A DNA stretch of 24,026 nt from DAOTTI01 sp034437795 (GTDB lineage: Bacteria; Chloroflexota; UBA11872; UBA12225): assembly GCA_034437795.1 (NCBI GenBank), contig DAOTTI010000040.1, positions 1 through 24,026 on the forward strand, read 5' to 3'. Positions within the stretch are counted from its first letter, which is position 1; each line of letters starts with the position of its first letter. The notes under the pieces are model-generated. The model searched no databases, had not been told where the DNA came from, and worked only from the letters and a program-made list of their open reading frames with translations. A program made the translations under genes and the position numbers. This document shows, piece by piece, positions 1 to 8,255 of the stretch.

Positions 1-400
1 GGTACGCCGCCAGCCGGTCCAAGGTCCAGCAAGCCAAGGGCAGCCCCAGGTCCCGCGGGTTGGTCAGGCTGGTGGCGATCACCTCGCCTCCTTCCTCGGG
101 CGGGTACGTGGGCGTCCGGCCAGGGCGGGGCCGGTCCTCGACGCCCTCGATGCCCGGCTCGTTGAACCGCTTGAGCCCGCAGCGCACGGTCTGCTCGTGC
201 ACTCCCAGCGCTCGGGCGATGGCCGGAACCCTGCGGCCTTCCCTGGCTAACCGGATCATCCGGGCGCGCTCCACGGTCCGGGCGGGAGCGGTCCTGGAAC
301 GGGAGCGCTGCTCGATGGTCTGGGTTTCCTCGGCCGACATCGGCCGGACCCGTAACGCCAGCGGGCACCTCCTGCCGAGGAGGCCCGAATAGTCCGGCAT
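1..400 (-). CDS. IS630-family transposase, N-terminal part (cut by window edge)
   Basis: Reading the minus strand from ATG at 400 gives 133 open codons to the window edge. Residues 43-80 form a helix-turn-helix (RARMIRLAREGRRVPAIARA, then LGVHEQTVR and KRFNEPGIEGVEDRPR). This is followed by the IS630-type linker GRTPTYP and a closing WTLDRLAAY motif. This is the DNA-binding half of an IS630/Tc1-mariner-type transposase; the DDE catalytic half would lie to the left of the window. ATG at 340 (MSAEE) is an alternative start, but the upstream residues PLALRVRP resemble the usual N-terminus of the family, so I prefer 400. I could not identify the terminal inverted repeat, so whether the element is intact is unknown. 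Confidence 0.8.
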   Translation of the reverse strand, partial: MPDYSGLLGRRCPLALRVRPMSAEETQTIEQRSRSRTAPARTVERARMIRLAREGRRVPAIARALGVHEQTVRCGLKRFNEPGIEGVEDRPRPGRTPTYPPEEGGEVIATSLTNPRDLGLPLACWTLDRLAAY

Positions 401-947
401 CCCTGGCGGATGCACCACTTAGTTGCCTGGCCACGGTGATTGTGATGGACGCAGCCAGATTGCGGTACCCAGCACAGTCATCGTGGCAGAGTACTAGCGC
501 CATCCAGATCTATTGCGCACGATCGTGTCTTGTGGCGCGTGAAGGAGCCCTCGTGCGGGTCGGCTTCCGGCTGCAGTCTGACGGGATCCCTGCAGTGCGC
601 GAGACCGAGGCGGCGTGGTCAAGCCCCCAAGGTCGAGCCGGGGCGGCCAGGAGGCTGCCGTAGGTGGCCACAGTCCACCGGCCACGGCTGGCATCCCTCA
701 TCCGAGAGGTCACCCCTGGGCAGGGTGAAGGGGCAACGTGGCCGGCCCGCACCGTCGCGCCGCGTGGAGCACCGGTACAGCCCCGGCCGCAGAATGTAAG
801 GTCTGCCTCTGCGCTGGGTCCGCCCGTTCGCAGACGCCACTCTTGTCGGGGACAGCCAATGCCAAGCACCCGCCCAGCACCCGCATCACGGGAAGCCTCA
901 AGCCACTCGGGCCATGGATGTACTAGGAGACTATGACGCGATTGATG
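401..947. other. Non-coding or degraded stretch beside the transposase
   Basis: About 550 bases without a recognisable gene. Several overlapping open frames occur on both strands (for example 510-869 minus and 664-936 plus), but their translations are rich in Arg, Pro, Ser and Gly and match no family I know. That is what random high-GC DNA gives. It lies between the transposase and the end of the amidase gene, so it may include the insertion-sequence end and old insertion debris. I see no tRNA or clear terminator in it. Confidence 0.5.
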
Positions 948-2267
948 TCACGTGTGACGGCGCGCCTCCGCCCAGGCGGCCACGGCGAGCAGCCGGCGAT
1001 CGGCGCCAGTCGCGCCGACCAGTTGCAGACCCAATGGCAATCCCCGCGGGCCGAGACCCGTTGGGATGACCACCGCCGGGGCTCCGAGTAAGGTCCACCG
1101 CGTGCAGAAGCGTGGGTCGCCGGTCGTCTCGGGGCCGGGGGCCTCGCCGGTGGCGGGAGGCGTCACCAGGGCGTCAAATGGGGTCATCCAGGCGGTAAAC
1201 GCCTTGATCAGCCGCGCCCGCTCGCGGAGCGCCGCCTGATAGGCGCCGGCGGGGATACGCGCCCCTTCGTCGAGAAAGTCGCGCAAGGTGGCGCTCACCA
1301 GCTCGGGACGGGCGCTCACGACCGCGCCCAGCACCCGCGCCGCCTCAGCCGCCATGATGGTCCGGTGCACCGGCACGGCCTCCTCCAGCCCTGCGGGCAG
1401 CGCCGGCCACTCCACGGCGGCGCCCGCCGCGGCCAGCGCGGCCACGTCCGCCTCGAACCGCGCCTGCATCGCCGGCTCAGCATGGTCCCATTCCGCCGTT
1501 CGTACCGCTGCCAGACGCAGCGGGCGATCGAGCGCACTGGGCGGCCCGCCGGCCCACCACACCTCTAGCGCCTCGCCGGCCATCGCCGCCGCCAGCCAGG
1601 CGAGCCCCTCCACCGTGCCGGCGAAGCACCCCACCTGGTCAAGGGTCTCGCTGAACACGAGGATCCCAGCGCCGGGGATCCGGCCTTTGGTGGGCTTGAA
1701 GCCGGCCACGCCGCAGAACGCGGCCGGGCGGATCACCGAGCCATTGGTCTGGGTGCCCACCGCGCCCGGGACGATGCCAGCGGCCACGGCCGCGGCCGAG
1801 CCCATCGACGAGCCACCAGGCGTGCGTGACGGGTCCCACGGGTTGCGCGTGGGACCGGGATGGAAGTAGGCCAACTCCGCTGTCACCGTCTTCCCCACGA
1901 TGACCGCGCCGGCTCGTTCCAGATTGAGCACGACGTCGGCCGAGCGCGCCGGCACCCGGCCGGCGAACAGGGCCGAGCCATGCTCGGTGGGCACGCCCGC
2001 CGTGTCGATGATGTCTTTCAGCCCGATCGGCACCCCGTGCAGCAGTCCCAGGACCTCACCGGCCGATCGGCGCCGGTCGGCCTCGTCCGCCAGCCGGCGG
2101 GCGCGCTCGGGATCAAGCCAGGCAAACGTGTGCAGCAGGGGCTCCAGCGCCGCGGCGCGGGCCAGGCACGCCTCCACCAGCGCGCGGCTGGTGGTCTGGC
2201 CGGCGGCCACCGCGCGGGCCGCCGCCGGTAGATCGGTGCGTAGCGTCAGGCTGAGGTCGTGGCTCAT
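948..2267 (-). CDS. Amidase-signature family hydrolase
   Basis: A 439-residue protein of the amidase signature family (GatA/FAAH/PAM type), which hydrolyses carboxamide bonds with a Ser-cisSer-Lys triad. All three elements are visible: Lys84 in GLKD, the Gly/Ser-rich GGSSMGSAAAVAAG with cis-Ser at about 153, and nucleophile Ser177 in GTQTNGSVIRPAAFCG. The length is usual for stand-alone amidases. The start ATG at 2267 has GGAG four bases upstream. It begins 49 bp after the stop of the oxidoreductase gene 2317-3336 on the same strand, so the two are probably co-transcribed. No gatB or gatC lies nearby, so a catabolic amidase acting on a small amide is more likely than the tRNA amidotransferase subunit. 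The substrate cannot be told from sequence. Confidence 0.9.
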   Translation of the reverse strand: MSHDLSLTLRTDLPAAARAVAAGQTTSRALVEACLARAAALEPLLHTFAWLDPERARRLADEADRRRSAGEVLGLLHGVPIGLKDIIDTAGVPTEHGSALFAGRVPARSADVVLNLERAGAVIVGKTVTAELAYFHPGPTRNPWDPSRTPGGSSMGSAAAVAAGIVPGAVGTQTNGSVIRPAAFCGVAGFKPTKGRIPGAGILVFSETLDQVGCFAGTVEGLAWLAAAMAGEALEVWWAGGPPSALDRPLRLAAVRTAEWDHAEPAMQARFEADVAALAAAGAAVEWPALPAGLEEAVPVHRTIMAAEAARVLGAVVSARPELVSATLRDFLDEGARIPAGAYQAALRERARLIKAFTAWMTPFDALVTPPATGEAPGPETTGDPRFCTRWTLLGAPAVVIPTGLGPRGLPLGLQLVGATGADRRLLAVAAWAEARRHT

Positions 2268-2316
2268 TGGGCTCCAGGCAGCAGGGGGGACCAGGGTGGG
2301 CCTGCGGGCCGATGGC

Positions 2317-3336
2317 TCAGGCCAGTGACGGGCTCCAGCCGCCAGGCGAAGCCTCGCTATGCTCGCTATGGTGGAGCGTGATTACCCGCCCCGTGGCCGC
2401 CGACTCGTTCGCCGCCAGGCAGACTTCGAGGCTGCGGGCGGCGTCATCGTAGTCCTGGCGCAGGCGGGAGCGGTCGCCGGTCTCCACGGCGCGCAGGAAC
2501 TCGTGGCCGATGGTGATGGTCGGGTCCTCTGCCGAGGGCACGCTCTCAGTCCGGCCGTCTGGGTAGTAGACGTCCAGGCGCCCCCACGAGTAGCGGAGCA
2601 CGACGCCCTCAGCCACGATGTCGAAGCCGGCGCTCTGTGGGATGCGCGGAAAGGCGGCGTACGTGGTGGCGATGCTCCCCACGGCGCCGCTGGCGAAGCG
2701 GAGGGTCACGCTATAGGAGTCCCAGTTGTCCCAGTCCTCCGTGCCGGCCAGGACGTGATCAGCGTACTGGGCGTAGACGCTCTTCACCTCTCCGAGCACG
2801 TAGCGGGCGAAGTCGATGGGATGGATCTGGTTCTCCACGATGTGCCCACCGCCCCAGGAGCGGTGCCAGTTGCCGCGGATGTCCGGCTTCTGGCGATAGA
2901 GGTACGAGTGGACCAGGCCCACCTGGCGGCCGGCCAGGAGCTCGCGCGCACGGGCGGCGCCCGGCGTGTAGCGGTGCTGCTGGCAGACGACCACCAGCTG
3001 GCCTGCCTCGCGCGCCGCCGCGCCGATGCGGCGCACCTGCTCCATCTCCAGCGCCACCGGCTTTTCAATCAACAGGGCGCAGCCGGCCGCCAGCGCGTCC
3101 AGGGCCTGCTCCGTATGGGTCGGCGGCGGCGACGTAATGTAGGCCACGTCCGGCCGCTCTCTCTCCAGCGCCTGTCGGTGCCCCGGATAGGCGCGGGCGC
3201 CAAGCTCCGCAGCCAGCCGCTCGGCGCGCGCCTGGTCCGGATCACAGACAGCAACGACCCGCGCGCCGGCGTACTGGGCCGCGGCCCGCCCGTGGGCGAT
3301 CCCGCGCCGGCCGGCGCCGATAATTGCGATGCGCAC
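2317..3336 (-). CDS. Gfo/Idh/MocA family oxidoreductase (first of three)
   Basis: A 339-residue NAD(P)-dependent sugar or cyclitol dehydrogenase-like protein. Residues 2-16 hold the Rossmann motif (IAIIGAGRRGIAHG), EKP at 91-93 is the family signature, and the C-terminal sheet domain contains GGGHIVENQIHPIDFARY around 162-179 with the likely catalytic His172/Asp175 region. The open frame extends a further 154 codons upstream, but that part is antisense to the dehydrogenase at 3494-4285 and has no homology-like features. I place the start at GTG 3336, just before the Rossmann strand, with a GGGGGAG ribosome site upstream. The gene runs into the amidase gene 49 bp downstream. It is divergent from the SDR gene, leaving a 157-bp shared promoter region. 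The substrate is unknown. Confidence 0.9.
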   Translation of the reverse strand: MRIAIIGAGRRGIAHGRAAAQYAGARVVAVCDPDQARAERLAAELGARAYPGHRQALERERPDVAYITSPPPTHTEQALDALAAGCALLIEKPVALEMEQVRRIGAAAREAGQLVVVCQQHRYTPGAARARELLAGRQVGLVHSYLYRQKPDIRGNWHRSWGGGHIVENQIHPIDFARYVLGEVKSVYAQYADHVLAGTEDWDNWDSYSVTLRFASGAVGSIATTYAAFPRIPQSAGFDIVAEGVVLRYSWGRLDVYYPDGRTESVPSAEDPTITIGHEFLRAVETGDRSRLRQDYDDAARSLEVCLAANESAATGRVITLHHSEHSEASPGGWSPSLA

Positions 3337-3493
3337 GTGTGTCTCCCCCTGATCCTGCCACGTTGTGATAGTGAGCAGTGTGTAACGGTCCCCAGACCGC
3401 CAGTGATTGTAGAAGCTGTAGCGGCGCGGGCGCGCCATCTGATGAATGAGGGATGGGGCCGGCGCACCCGCCACGTATCCGAGAGGTGACGAA
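3337..3493. promoter_or_regulatory. Divergent intergenic region, likely two promoters
   Basis: This 157-bp gap separates divergently transcribed oxidoreductase (minus) and SDR (plus) genes, so it should hold promoters for both. It is clearly AT-richer than its surroundings around 3361-3420. A TACAAT hexamer on the minus strand (3411 to 3406) is the best -10 candidate for the oxidoreductase-amidase pair. I cannot identify a convincing -35 box. For the plus gene, the GAGAGGTG ribosome site at 3481-3488 is clear but the promoter is not. Confidence 0.4.
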
Positions 3494-4285
3494 GTGGGCA
3501 GTGACCTGACGTCTGGCACGCCGGCGGGGCGCCTGCGGCACAAGGTCGCGATCGTGACGGGGGCCGGCTCGGGCATCGGGCGCGCCATTGCGCTGGGCTT
3601 TGCGCAGGAGGGCGCCCGCGTGGCGGCGGCGGACGTCAACCTGGCCGCGGCCCAGGCCACGGCGGCGGCGAGCCCCCAGCCCGGCGCCATCCTGCCCCTG
3701 GGGGTAGACGTGTCCGACCCGGAGCAGGTCCGGGCGATGGTCATGGCCACGGTAGAGGCCTTCGGCGCCCTGCACGTCCTGGTCAATAACGCCGCCATTC
3801 AGCTACATGGCCGCGACGGGCGCTGCCACGAGGTGGATGAGGCGGTGTGGGACCAGACGCATGCGGTGAACCTGCGCGGCCCGTTCCTGTGCATCAAGTA
3901 TGCGCTGCCGGAGCTGATCCGCGCCGGCGGGGGCTCGATCATCAACGTCGCCTCGCCCACGGCCTTTGGCAGTAAGGGCGCCGGCTACACCGCCTACGCG
4001 ACCAGTAAAGGGGGCCTCGTCACGCTCACCCGCGTGGTGGCCGCCGATTACGGCAGCGCCGGCGTGCGGGTCAACGCCATCGTGCCCGGGGCGACGGAGA
4101 CGCCCCTCATCGCGTCGCTGCTCCAGGATGAGGCGATCCGGCAGCGCCTGGCCGCCTTGGGGCCGCTCGGCCGCCTGGGCCGCCCCGACGACTACGTCCC
4201 CCTTGCGGTGTACCTCGCGTCCGATGAGTCCGCGTTCGCCACGGGGGCGCACTTCTTCGTTGACGGCGGCAGCGTAATGGCCTGA
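3494..4285 (+). CDS. Short-chain dehydrogenase/reductase (SDR), NAD-type
   Basis: A 263-residue classical SDR. It shows the cofactor motif TGAGSGIG (22-29), an Asp at about 47 at the end of beta-2 (AADVN, which usually selects NAD over NADP), NNAA (98-101), catalytic Ser154, Tyr168 and Lys172 (YATSK), and the C-terminal FVDGG. An ATG at 3446 lies in frame, but GTG 3494 has GAGAGGTG five bases upstream and gives the normal family length, so I chose it. It is divergent from the oxidoreductase-amidase pair and convergent with the IlvD/Edd dehydratase. Given its neighbours it may oxidise a sugar or sugar-acid hydroxyl, as 2-keto-3-deoxy-acid or gluconate 5-dehydrogenase-like SDRs do. That is inference only. 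Confidence 0.92.
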   Translation: MGSDLTSGTPAGRLRHKVAIVTGAGSGIGRAIALGFAQEGARVAAADVNLAAAQATAAASPQPGAILPLGVDVSDPEQVRAMVMATVEAFGALHVLVNNAAIQLHGRDGRCHEVDEAVWDQTHAVNLRGPFLCIKYALPELIRAGGGSIINVASPTAFGSKGAGYTAYATSKGGLVTLTRVVAADYGSAGVRVNAIVPGATETPLIASLLQDEAIRQRLAALGPLGRLGRPDDYVPLAVYLASDESAFATGAHFFVDGGSVMA

Positions 4286-4295
4286 TGGTAGCTCT

Positions 4296-4334
4296 CACCC
4301 CTGGCCCCTCTCCCGCCTGAGGCGGGAGAGGGGG
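4296..4334. terminator. Perfect 13-bp hairpin between convergent genes; member of the hairpin repeat family
   Basis: CCCCTCTCCCGCC (4305-4317) and GGCGGGAGAGGGG (4321-4333) pair perfectly around a TGA loop. The hairpin lies in the 52-bp gap between the ends of the convergent SDR and IlvD/Edd genes, so it could stop transcription from both sides, although neither side has a T-tract. Read on the minus strand it is followed by GGGGTGAG, the same tail seen on hairpins at 9571-9904, 12701-12735 and 22375-22427. It is therefore also a copy of a dispersed repeat. Confidence 0.6.
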
Positions 4335-4337
4335 ACA

Positions 4338-6134
4338 TCAGCTGCCTACCGGCACGCCGGCCGGCAGCCGCAGGAAATCGAAGTCCACCCCCTGGGGGGC
4401 CTGGGTGACGTGGCGCTGGTAGAGCAGCCGGTAGCCACGGGCGAACAGTGGGGCCCGCGCTCTCCACTCCGCGCGCCGGCGAGCCAACTCCTCGTCCGTG
4501 ACTTCGAGCGTCAGGCGCCGGTTGGGCACGTCCAGGGTAATCCAGTCGCCGTTCTGCACCAGGGCCAGCGGCCCGCCGATAGCGCTCTCCGGTGCAACGT
4601 GGAGCACGATGGTGCCGTAAGACGTGCCGCTCATGCGCGCGTCCGAGATGCGCACCATGTCCCGTACGCCCTGGGCCAGCAGCTTTCTGGGAATGGGCAT
4701 GAAGCCGACCTCCGGCATACCTGGCGCCCCAACCGGCCCCGCGTTTTGAAGCACCAGTACGTCGTCTGGCCGGACGTCCAGGTCGGGGTCGTCGATCCGC
4801 GCCCGCAGATCGGCGATGGACGTGAAGACGACCGCCCGCCCGCGGTGGGTCAGGAACTCTGGCGACGCGGCCGACTGCTTGATGACGGCCCCGTCGGGGC
4901 AGAGGTTCCCGCGCAGCACCGCGATGCCCCCTTCCTGGCCGAGGGGCGCCTGGAGCGGCGCGATCACCCGCCGATCACGGGTGTAGCGGAAGCGTGCCAG
5001 GTGCTCCCCCACCGTGTGGCCGGTGACGGTCAGCGCCTCGGTGCGGAGAAGGGGCTCAAGCTCCTTCATCACGGCGGGGATGCCTCCCGCCTCGAACAGC
5101 TCCTCCATCTGGTACTGCCCGGATGGCTTGAGGTTGACGATCCAGGGCGTCTCGCGGGACAGCCGGTCGAACAGGTCCAGTGGTAGCTCGATCCCCAGCC
5201 GGCCGGCTATGGCGATCAGGTGGATCACCGCATTGGTCGACCCGCCGATGGCCATGAGCACGCGAATGGCGTTCTCGAAGGCGGCCTGGGTCATGATGTC
5301 GGACGGGCGCAGGCCCCAGCGCGCCAGGCGCACCGCCTGGCGGCCGCTCATCTCGGCCAGCTGCAGCCGCCGGCTATCCGGCGCCGGAATGGCGGCGTTG
5401 CCGGGCAGGGCCATGCCCAGCGCCTCGGCCACGCTGGCCATGGTGGAGGCGGTCCCCATCACCATGCATGATCCGGCGGAGCGGCAGATGGCGTCCTCGA
5501 TGGCGCAGTACTCGTCCGCGGTGATCGTGCCGGCGCGTAGCTCGGCGGTGTAGCGCCCGCAATCGGTGCAGGCGCCCAGGTCCTGGCCGTTGTAGCGCCC
5601 ATTGAGCATCGGGCCCCCGCTGACCAGGATGGCGGGGACGTTGGCCGAGGCGGCGCCCATCAAGGCGGCTGGCGTGGTCTTATCGCAGGCTGCAAGCAGC
5701 ACGACGGCGTCCATCGGCTGGGCGCGGATCATCTCCTCCGTATCCATGGCCATCAGGTTGCGGAAGAGCATGCTGGTGGGCTGGGTGTGCACCTCGCCCA
5801 GCGAGATGGTGGGGAACTCCAGGGGCAGGCCACCCTCCTGCCACACGCCGCGCTTGACTGCCTCAGCCAGCTGCCGGAAGTGGGCGTTGCAGTTGTTGAA
5901 CTCGGACCAGGTCTGGGCGATGCCGATCACCGGCTTGGTGAGGTCGTCCTGGGTGAAGCCCATGGCCTTGGTGAAGGCGCGAGCGGTAAAGCCGGCCGGA
6001 GTGCCACGCTCCCCGAAAAAGGTGCGGCTACGCAGGGGCTGCTCGCCTTCTCGTCCACCGTTCTGCTCGCCGGCGCCCGGCACGGGCCGCGGTGGTTGGG
6101 ACGGAGGAGGCGGAGGACCATAGAACAGGCTCAT
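4338..6134 (-). CDS. IlvD/Edd family dehydratase (sugar-acid or dihydroxy-acid dehydratase)
   Basis: A 598-residue iron-sulfur dehydratase. Candidate cluster cysteines are Cys82 (NNCNAHF), Cys150 (AACDKTTPA) and Cys223 (GSCMVMGTAS). Lys152 in CDKTTP is the residue that is carbamylated in the family, and SDARMSGTSYGT near the C-terminus carries the active-site serine. The family converts 2,3-dihydroxy acids to 2-keto-3-deoxy acids. The neighbourhood (UxuA-like enzyme, SDR, oxidoreductases, no ilv genes) favours a sugar-acid dehydratase such as arabinonate or xylonate type over isoleucine/valine synthesis. ATG 6134 has GAGGTA five bases upstream. The open frame continues to 6800, but that part is antisense to no useful product and overlaps the cell-wall amidase gene. 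An extra Pro/Gly-rich stretch of about 35 residues precedes the conserved LRSRTFFG. Confidence 0.9.
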   Translation of the reverse strand: MSLFYGPPPPPSQPPRPVPGAGEQNGGREGEQPLRSRTFFGERGTPAGFTARAFTKAMGFTQDDLTKPVIGIAQTWSEFNNCNAHFRQLAEAVKRGVWQEGGLPLEFPTISLGEVHTQPTSMLFRNLMAMDTEEMIRAQPMDAVVLLAACDKTTPAALMGAASANVPAILVSGGPMLNGRYNGQDLGACTDCGRYTAELRAGTITADEYCAIEDAICRSAGSCMVMGTASTMASVAEALGMALPGNAAIPAPDSRRLQLAEMSGRQAVRLARWGLRPSDIMTQAAFENAIRVLMAIGGSTNAVIHLIAIAGRLGIELPLDLFDRLSRETPWIVNLKPSGQYQMEELFEAGGIPAVMKELEPLLRTEALTVTGHTVGEHLARFRYTRDRRVIAPLQAPLGQEGGIAVLRGNLCPDGAVIKQSAASPEFLTHRGRAVVFTSIADLRARIDDPDLDVRPDDVLVLQNAGPVGAPGMPEVGFMPIPRKLLAQGVRDMVRISDARMSGTSYGTIVLHVAPESAIGGPLALVQNGDWITLDVPNRRLTLEVTDEELARRRAEWRARAPLFARGYRLLYQRHVTQAPQGVDFDFLRLPAGVPVGS

Positions 6135-6244
6135 AGCGGTACCTCGACGGCAAAGGCTCACGGGATCGGGTGACGGCTCCGTATCTGTCCGGGCTGGCGC
6201 CATCCGGAACGGATGCGCACGCCCGCACCGGACACACGCGGGGG

Positions 6245-7132
6245 CTATGGCGCACCGGGCACGCCGCCCCCGCTGGCGGCCGGTGGTCGGAACGGCCGCG
6301 GCGAGACGAGCAGGTCCTCGGCGAAGGCTGCGCCGGCAGGCACCTCGTCCAGGAAGCGCAGGACGGCGTTCACCACGCCGGCCACGACGGCGGCCTGGTT
6401 GCCCAACAGCACGGCGCGATCGGCTGCGCTGGTCAGGAAGCCCATCTCCAGGATGGCGGCCGGCGTGTGCGGCGCGGCTGCAGACGTGAAGCGGCTCCAG
6501 GAGAAGGCATAGTACCCCAGCATGTTCCGCGTCACATTGGGGTCCACCGGTAGACCGGTGGCGCGACCATACTCCTCCACCAGCACCCGCACCAGGTGGT
6601 CCTCGTACGGGCCGCGCCGCGAGGCGTGCGCCGCCTTGAAGCCGCGGGCGGTACCGCTCGGATCGCCGTCGGCGTGGAGCGCCAGCAGGACATCCGCCAG
6701 GTACGCGGGCGGCAGCGTCGCCGGCAGCACGTCGACCTGGTATCCGTGGCCCCGCAGCACGCCGGCCGCGCGCGTGGCGATCTCCAGATTGAGCTGCCAT
6801 TCCGCCACGCTCCCCCAGCGGGTGCCGGTCTGGTGCTCCAGGCGGCGCAGCTCATCCGGGACCTGGTCGATCTGCCAGTGGCCGGCCTGGAGCCCGATCC
6901 GGCGCGGCCCGGGCGGCACGTCCGGCTTGGGGACGCGAACCAGCGCCGGCGGCTCTGGCACCACCGGCGCGCTGGCCGGCGCAGCGTCACCCTCCCCTTC
7001 GGCGCGTGCCGTCCCGCGCGCGAGCGTGAGGCTCACGCCGGCTGCAGCCAGGAGACCTGTGGTCCGGCGGCGAGAGAGCACGGGCGAAATGAGTGTACCT
7101 CGTGGAACGCGGCGGGGACGTGGGCCGGCCAA
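6245..7132 (-). CDS. N-acetylmuramoyl-L-alanine amidase (Amidase_3 type), exported
   Basis: A 295-residue zinc peptidoglycan amidase that cleaves the MurNAc-L-Ala bond. Zinc ligands His85 (LQAGHWQ), Glu111 (SVAEWQLN) and His153 (LALHADGD), and catalytic Glu229 (AILEMGF), occur in the family's order. The N-terminus has SRRRTTGLLAAAGVSLTLA followed by ARGTARA, which looks like a signal peptide, possibly Tat-type. A Pro-rich linker (about 46-75) follows. The start is uncertain: TTG 7132 has no good ribosome site, lies four bases past the rhomboid stop codon and could be translationally coupled. GTG 7081 would still keep most of the signal. It is 110 bp upstream of the dehydratase on the same strand. 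Its presence among sugar-acid genes is probably due to the rhomboid pair rather than the pathway. Confidence 0.9.
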   Translation of the reverse strand: MAGPRPRRVPRGTLISPVLSRRRTTGLLAAAGVSLTLARGTARAEGEGDAAPASAPVVPEPPALVRVPKPDVPPGPRRIGLQAGHWQIDQVPDELRRLEHQTGTRWGSVAEWQLNLEIATRAAGVLRGHGYQVDVLPATLPPAYLADVLLALHADGDPSGTARGFKAAHASRRGPYEDHLVRVLVEEYGRATGLPVDPNVTRNMLGYYAFSWSRFTSAAAPHTPAAILEMGFLTSAADRAVLLGNQAAVVAGVVNAVLRFLDEVPAGAAFAEDLLVSPRPFRPPAASGGGVPGAP

Positions 7133-7135
7133 GGG

Positions 7136-8182
7136 TCACGGCAGCGCGCCGGCCTGGCGCCGCGGCGGGCGGGTCAGCGTCTGGACGGCGAGGCCGGCCA
7201 GGACGTAGATGGCGATGATGGCGCCGATCGCCGGCAGATCCAGCAACAGCCCGTCGACCTGGAGGACCGGCAGCAGCGCCTCGAACGGCAGCACCAGCGG
7301 ATCGGTGACGCGGTAGACCAGTCGCGCCAGCTGCCCCAGGAGATATGGACCCGGCTGCACCAGCAGCAGGTGCAGGATGGCGCGCGCCGCCAGGGCCAGC
7401 ACCGCCAGCTCGGCCACCGACGTGATCAGCCCCACCGGCCCCGGCACGCCAGCGCGCCCCACGCCGCTGGCCGCGCCAGCACGGCGGGCAGGGACCCGGC
7501 GCGGCCGTGGCAGGGCCAGCCCGACCACCGCGCCGAAGACGAATCCGGCTACGTGCGCCCAGACGGCCACGTTCCCCGCAGCTAGCGGCTGGCTCGCCTG
7601 CGCGCCCAGCAGGAACTGGCCCAGGAACCACAGGCCGAGCAGCAGCAGCGCCGGCACGTCGAACTCCCAGAAGAAGAACAGAAAGATGGGCACCAGCACG
7701 CGCACCCAGGCCAGGGGGAACGAGACGAAGTAGATGCCCAGAACGGTGGCGATGGCCCCGCTAGCGCCGACCAGCGGGATCATGGCCTGGGGGCCGCGCG
7801 GGCCGGTCACCCAGAGCTGAACCAGCGCCGCGGCCGCGCCGCCCAGGAGGTACGTGGCCAGGTACGGCAGGTGCCCCAGCCGGTCTTCCACCGCGCGCCC
7901 GAACACCCACAGGAAGACCATGTTGCCAATCAGGTGCAGCCAGCCGCCGTGGAGGAACTGAGAGGTGAACAGCGTGAGCAGCACGCCCGCCGGCACGCGC
8001 GGGTCGCCGGCCAGGGCGAGGAACACCAGGCGAGGCGTGACGCCCCACGTGCGCATGAACAGGTCCAGCTGCCGCGCTGAGAGGGTCAGCTCGTAGATGA
8101 AGACGGCAACGCACGCCCCGACCAGGGTGGCCGTCACCCACGGCGTTCGCCTGGCCGGTGCGCTATCTGCGATCGGGATCAT
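7136..8182 (-). CDS. Rhomboid intramembrane serine protease with C-terminal YggT-like domain
   Basis: A 348-residue membrane protein. Residues 1-225 are a rhomboid protease: FLHGGWLHLIGNMVFLWVFG (77-95), the catalytic serine motif GASG (Ser141) and the catalytic His210 in WAHVAGFVFGAVVG. After a basic linker (225-245) come two more hydrophobic segments with VYRVTDPLVLPFEALLPVL (289-307), then an LP-x-A-IGAIIAIYVLAGL helix. This pattern matches the YggT family (TDP...P...LP). Rhomboids usually end soon after the His helix, so this is a domain fusion. It cleaves substrates in the membrane; the role of YggT domains is poorly known. ATG 8182 lacks a strong ribosome site. Its stop is four bases from the cell-wall amidase start, which suggests coupling. 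Confidence 0.88.
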   Translation of the reverse strand: MIPIADSAPARRTPWVTATLVGACVAVFIYELTLSARQLDLFMRTWGVTPRLVFLALAGDPRVPAGVLLTLFTSQFLHGGWLHLIGNMVFLWVFGRAVEDRLGHLPYLATYLLGGAAAALVQLWVTGPRGPQAMIPLVGASGAIATVLGIYFVSFPLAWVRVLVPIFLFFFWEFDVPALLLLGLWFLGQFLLGAQASQPLAAGNVAVWAHVAGFVFGAVVGLALPRPRRVPARRAGAASGVGRAGVPGPVGLITSVAELAVLALAARAILHLLLVQPGPYLLGQLARLVYRVTDPLVLPFEALLPVLQVDGLLLDLPAIGAIIAIYVLAGLAVQTLTRPPRRQAGALP

Positions 8183-8255
8183 GGCTGGTTCTGGCGGGGT
8201 TGCTCGCTCCGGCGAGGTTGCGCTGGTCGTCGGGCCACGGACGGAGAGCCGCTCC

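Noticed and set aside
510..869. Minus-strand frame of 119 codons next to the transposase, and the overlapping plus frames 530-799 and 664-936
   Set aside because: Translations are Arg/Pro/Ser-rich with no recognisable motif, all overlap each other, and none has a good ribosome site.
2359..3489. Long frames antisense to real genes (also 8097-9227, 11599-12663, 19099-20613, 21340-22419 and 22898-23902)
   Set aside because: Shadows produced by high third-position GC; the opposite strand or another frame carries a clear protein family in each case.
3337..3798. Upstream extension of the first Gfo/Idh/MocA frame
   Set aside because: Antisense to the SDR gene; GTG 3336 with a ribosome site precedes the Rossmann fold directly.
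6135..6800. Upstream extension of the IlvD/Edd frame to 6800
   Set aside because: It overlaps the cell-wall amidase in another frame of the same strand and has no homology-like sequence; ATG 6134 with GAGGTA is the start.
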